DNA of 5,511 nucleotides, taken from Desulfobacterales bacterium. GTDB taxonomy: Bacteria; Desulfobacterota; Desulfobacteria; Desulfobacterales; UBA11574. Under the pieces are notes generated by a model, which was not told the origin of the DNA, did not search any database, and saw only the letters and a list, made by a program, of their open reading frames with translations. The translations under genes and the position numbers were made by a program. The stretch covers positions 1 to 5,511 of the forward strand of contig JAAXQD010000015.1 in the NCBI GenBank assembly GCA_012974475.1, given 5' to 3'. This document shows, in pieces, positions 4,950 to 5,511 of the stretch. Each line of letters opens with the position of its first letter. Position 1 is the stretch's first letter.

Positions 4950-5125
4950 ATGTTGTCATATTCGGCATACACGATCGGATGAATCCTGTTGAAGAAGACG
5001 GCCCGTCGAGAAAAATATCCATAACCGGACCCCAGAAAATCGTAGGTGTAAAAAATGCTGATGTTGCTGTTTCCCAACGGAATGAACGCGCCGCATCGCA
5101 AAGCGCTTTTCAGCCAAAGACGCAT
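4946..5125 (-). CDS. Small 59-aa ORF overlapping the 111-aa gene by ATGA
   Basis: This short ORF runs from the ATG at 5125 to a TGA at 4946-4948, whose last bases overlap the ATG of the downstream gene (ATGA, 4-base overlap). It begins MRLWLKSALRCGAF and contains LGNSNISIFYTYDFLGSGYGYFSRR and ends FNRIHPIVYAEYDNI, rich in Tyr, Phe and Gly, as in a small beta-rich fold. A Shine-Dalgarno-like GGTGAG lies six bases before the ATG and an in-frame TGA two codons upstream fixes the start. The overlap explains why the downstream gene has no ribosome site of its own. A promoter-like pair and a leader hairpin lie upstream. I do not recognise the family. It could instead be a fragment of a longer gene broken by decay, but the clean start and coupling favour a real small protein. 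Confidence 0.62.
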   Translation of the reverse strand: MRLWLKSALRCGAFIPLGNSNISIFYTYDFLGSGYGYFSRRAVFFNRIHPIVYAEYDNI

Positions 5126-5138
5126 AAATCACTCACCG

Positions 5139-5158
5139 GAAGGCTTTGAAATGCCTTC
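5139..5158 (-). other. Leader hairpin just upstream of the 59-aa ORF
   Basis: On the minus strand GAAGGC and GCCTTC form a 6-base stem around an 8-base loop (5158-5153 with 5144-5139). It ends immediately before the GGTGAG ribosome site of the 59-aa ORF, so it could affect translation or simply be local structure. Confidence 0.3.
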
Positions 5159-5184
5159 TACCAACATATATACGGATTGTAAAC

Positions 5185-5213
5185 CCTATAGTTGCAAAAA
5201 CAGCATGGGACAA
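5185..5213 (-). promoter_or_regulatory. Putative promoter for the 59-aa/111-aa gene pair
   Basis: On the minus strand TTGTCC (5213-5208) and TATAGG (5190-5185) are 17 bases apart. The start site would be near 5178, giving a leader of about 53 bases. It lies just downstream of the terminator at 5221-5258, which fits a fresh transcription unit starting here. Neighbouring TATATA and TTTACA matches make the exact choice uncertain. Confidence 0.4.
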
Positions 5214-5220
5214 TGGGTTT

Positions 5221-5258
5221 AAACAAACAAAAAGGGGCTTCTGTTAGGAAGCCCCTTT
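5221..5258 (-). terminator. Rho-independent terminator downstream of the CO dehydrogenase gene
   Basis: A perfect 11-base stem (5231-5241 with 5248-5258, core GGGGCTTC/GAAGCCCC) closes a 6-base loop TGTTAG. On the minus strand it is followed by TTGTTTGTTT (5230-5221), a good U-rich tail, so it should stop transcripts of the CO dehydrogenase gene, which ends 90 bases upstream at 5349. On the plus strand the tail (TTTATAAT) is weaker and no nearby plus gene needs it. Confidence 0.88.
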
Positions 5259-5348
5259 ATAATATTATATCCAATGGTTATGTCTTGCGACCAAACATTA
5301 CAACCTTTGTGAATGATTAAGCTTGCTGATATTTGGCCTCAATATTTT

Positions 5349-5511
5349 TTATGCATCAAGAGCCTGACGATCCGCCATGTCCATGAGGATTCTGTCCCTG
5401 GCCTTGTCGATACCCAAGGCTTTGCGCTTTTTGTCGATATGCGCGATCATCTTATGAGCGTGTTTCACAGGATCCGGCTCACAGTCCCACATACCGCCGT
5501 AGATGTTTTCA
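5349..5511 (-). CDS. cooS: Anaerobic carbon monoxide dehydrogenase catalytic subunit, C-terminal fragment
   Basis: Only the last 53 codons are in the window; the start lies beyond the right edge. The visible peptide begins ENIYGGMWDCEPDPVKHAHKM and continues through AHIDKKRKALGIDKARDR to a TAA stop. The GG-x(4-5)-EPDPVK-A...HI-KKR-ALG pattern matches the C-terminus of Ni-Fe-S CO dehydrogenase (CooS/AcsA), which interconverts CO and CO2 at the cytoplasmic C-cluster and pairs with acetyl-CoA synthase in the Wood-Ljungdahl pathway. The metal-binding Cys/His residues lie upstream, outside the window, so the identification rests on the tail alone. A residual tail (RILMDMADRQALDA) extends past the usual end and resembles Desulfobacterota versions from memory. 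An intrinsic terminator 90 bases downstream marks it as the end of its operon. AcsA or another prismane-fold protein is the main alternative. Confidence 0.7.
   Translation of the reverse strand, partial: ENIYGGMWDCEPDPVKHAHKMIAHIDKKRKALGIDKARDRILMDMADRQALDA

Noticed and set aside
1..5511. CRISPR array, transposase, integrase, tRNA or rRNA
   Set aside because: No regularly spaced repeats, recombinase motifs or RNA-gene signatures were seen on either strand by eye.

Overview
The window reads as the left edge of a metagenomic contig from an anaerobic bacterium, most likely a Desulfobacterota sulfate reducer of the Desulfobacterales type. This is inferred from protein resemblance: the C-terminus of an anaerobic Ni-Fe-S carbon monoxide dehydrogenase, a rubrerythrin-like ferritin without rubredoxin, a short-loop universal stress protein and several small cysteine-rich proteins of a style I associate with that group. 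Bases 1-19 are the Nextera/Tn5 transposase mosaic-end adapter and are not genomic. They supply a false start (peptide MYKRQ) to the first, truncated gene.

Layout. At 20-685 (+) lies the 3' part of a YpsA-like SLOG 'molybdenum carrier' protein with a DUF6794-like C-terminal domain. At 903-1355 (+) is a complete low-molecular-weight protein tyrosine phosphatase. 1356-1646 has no convincing gene but several small hairpins. At 1647-2169 (-) two small genes form an apparent operon: an 82-aa hypothetical, then a 73-aa protein with three CxxC-x8-HxC metal-binding modules. A shared upstream region (2170-2399) separates them from a divergent universal stress protein gene (2400-2882, +). Then come three minus-strand genes, in transcription order a PaaI-type hotdog thioesterase (4376-3870), an 87-aa cysteine-rich protein (3785-3522) and a ferritin-like diiron protein (3436-2933). 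Further right is a two-gene minus-strand unit: a 59-aa ORF (5125-4946) overlapping a 111-aa hypothetical (4949-4614) by ATGA. The window ends with a strong intrinsic terminator and the last 53 codons of a probable CO dehydrogenase, cooS, both on the minus strand.

How they might work together. The universal stress protein, the rubrerythrin-like ferritin and the small Cys-rich proteins suggest a housekeeping stress, redox or metal-homeostasis neighbourhood next to the end of a carbon-metabolism gene. No mobile element, CRISPR array, tRNA or rRNA was seen. No clear new multi-gene system is visible. The best leads are the three-module zinc-finger-like protein, the overlapping 59/111-aa pair, and the repeat-rich region in front of the ferritin gene.
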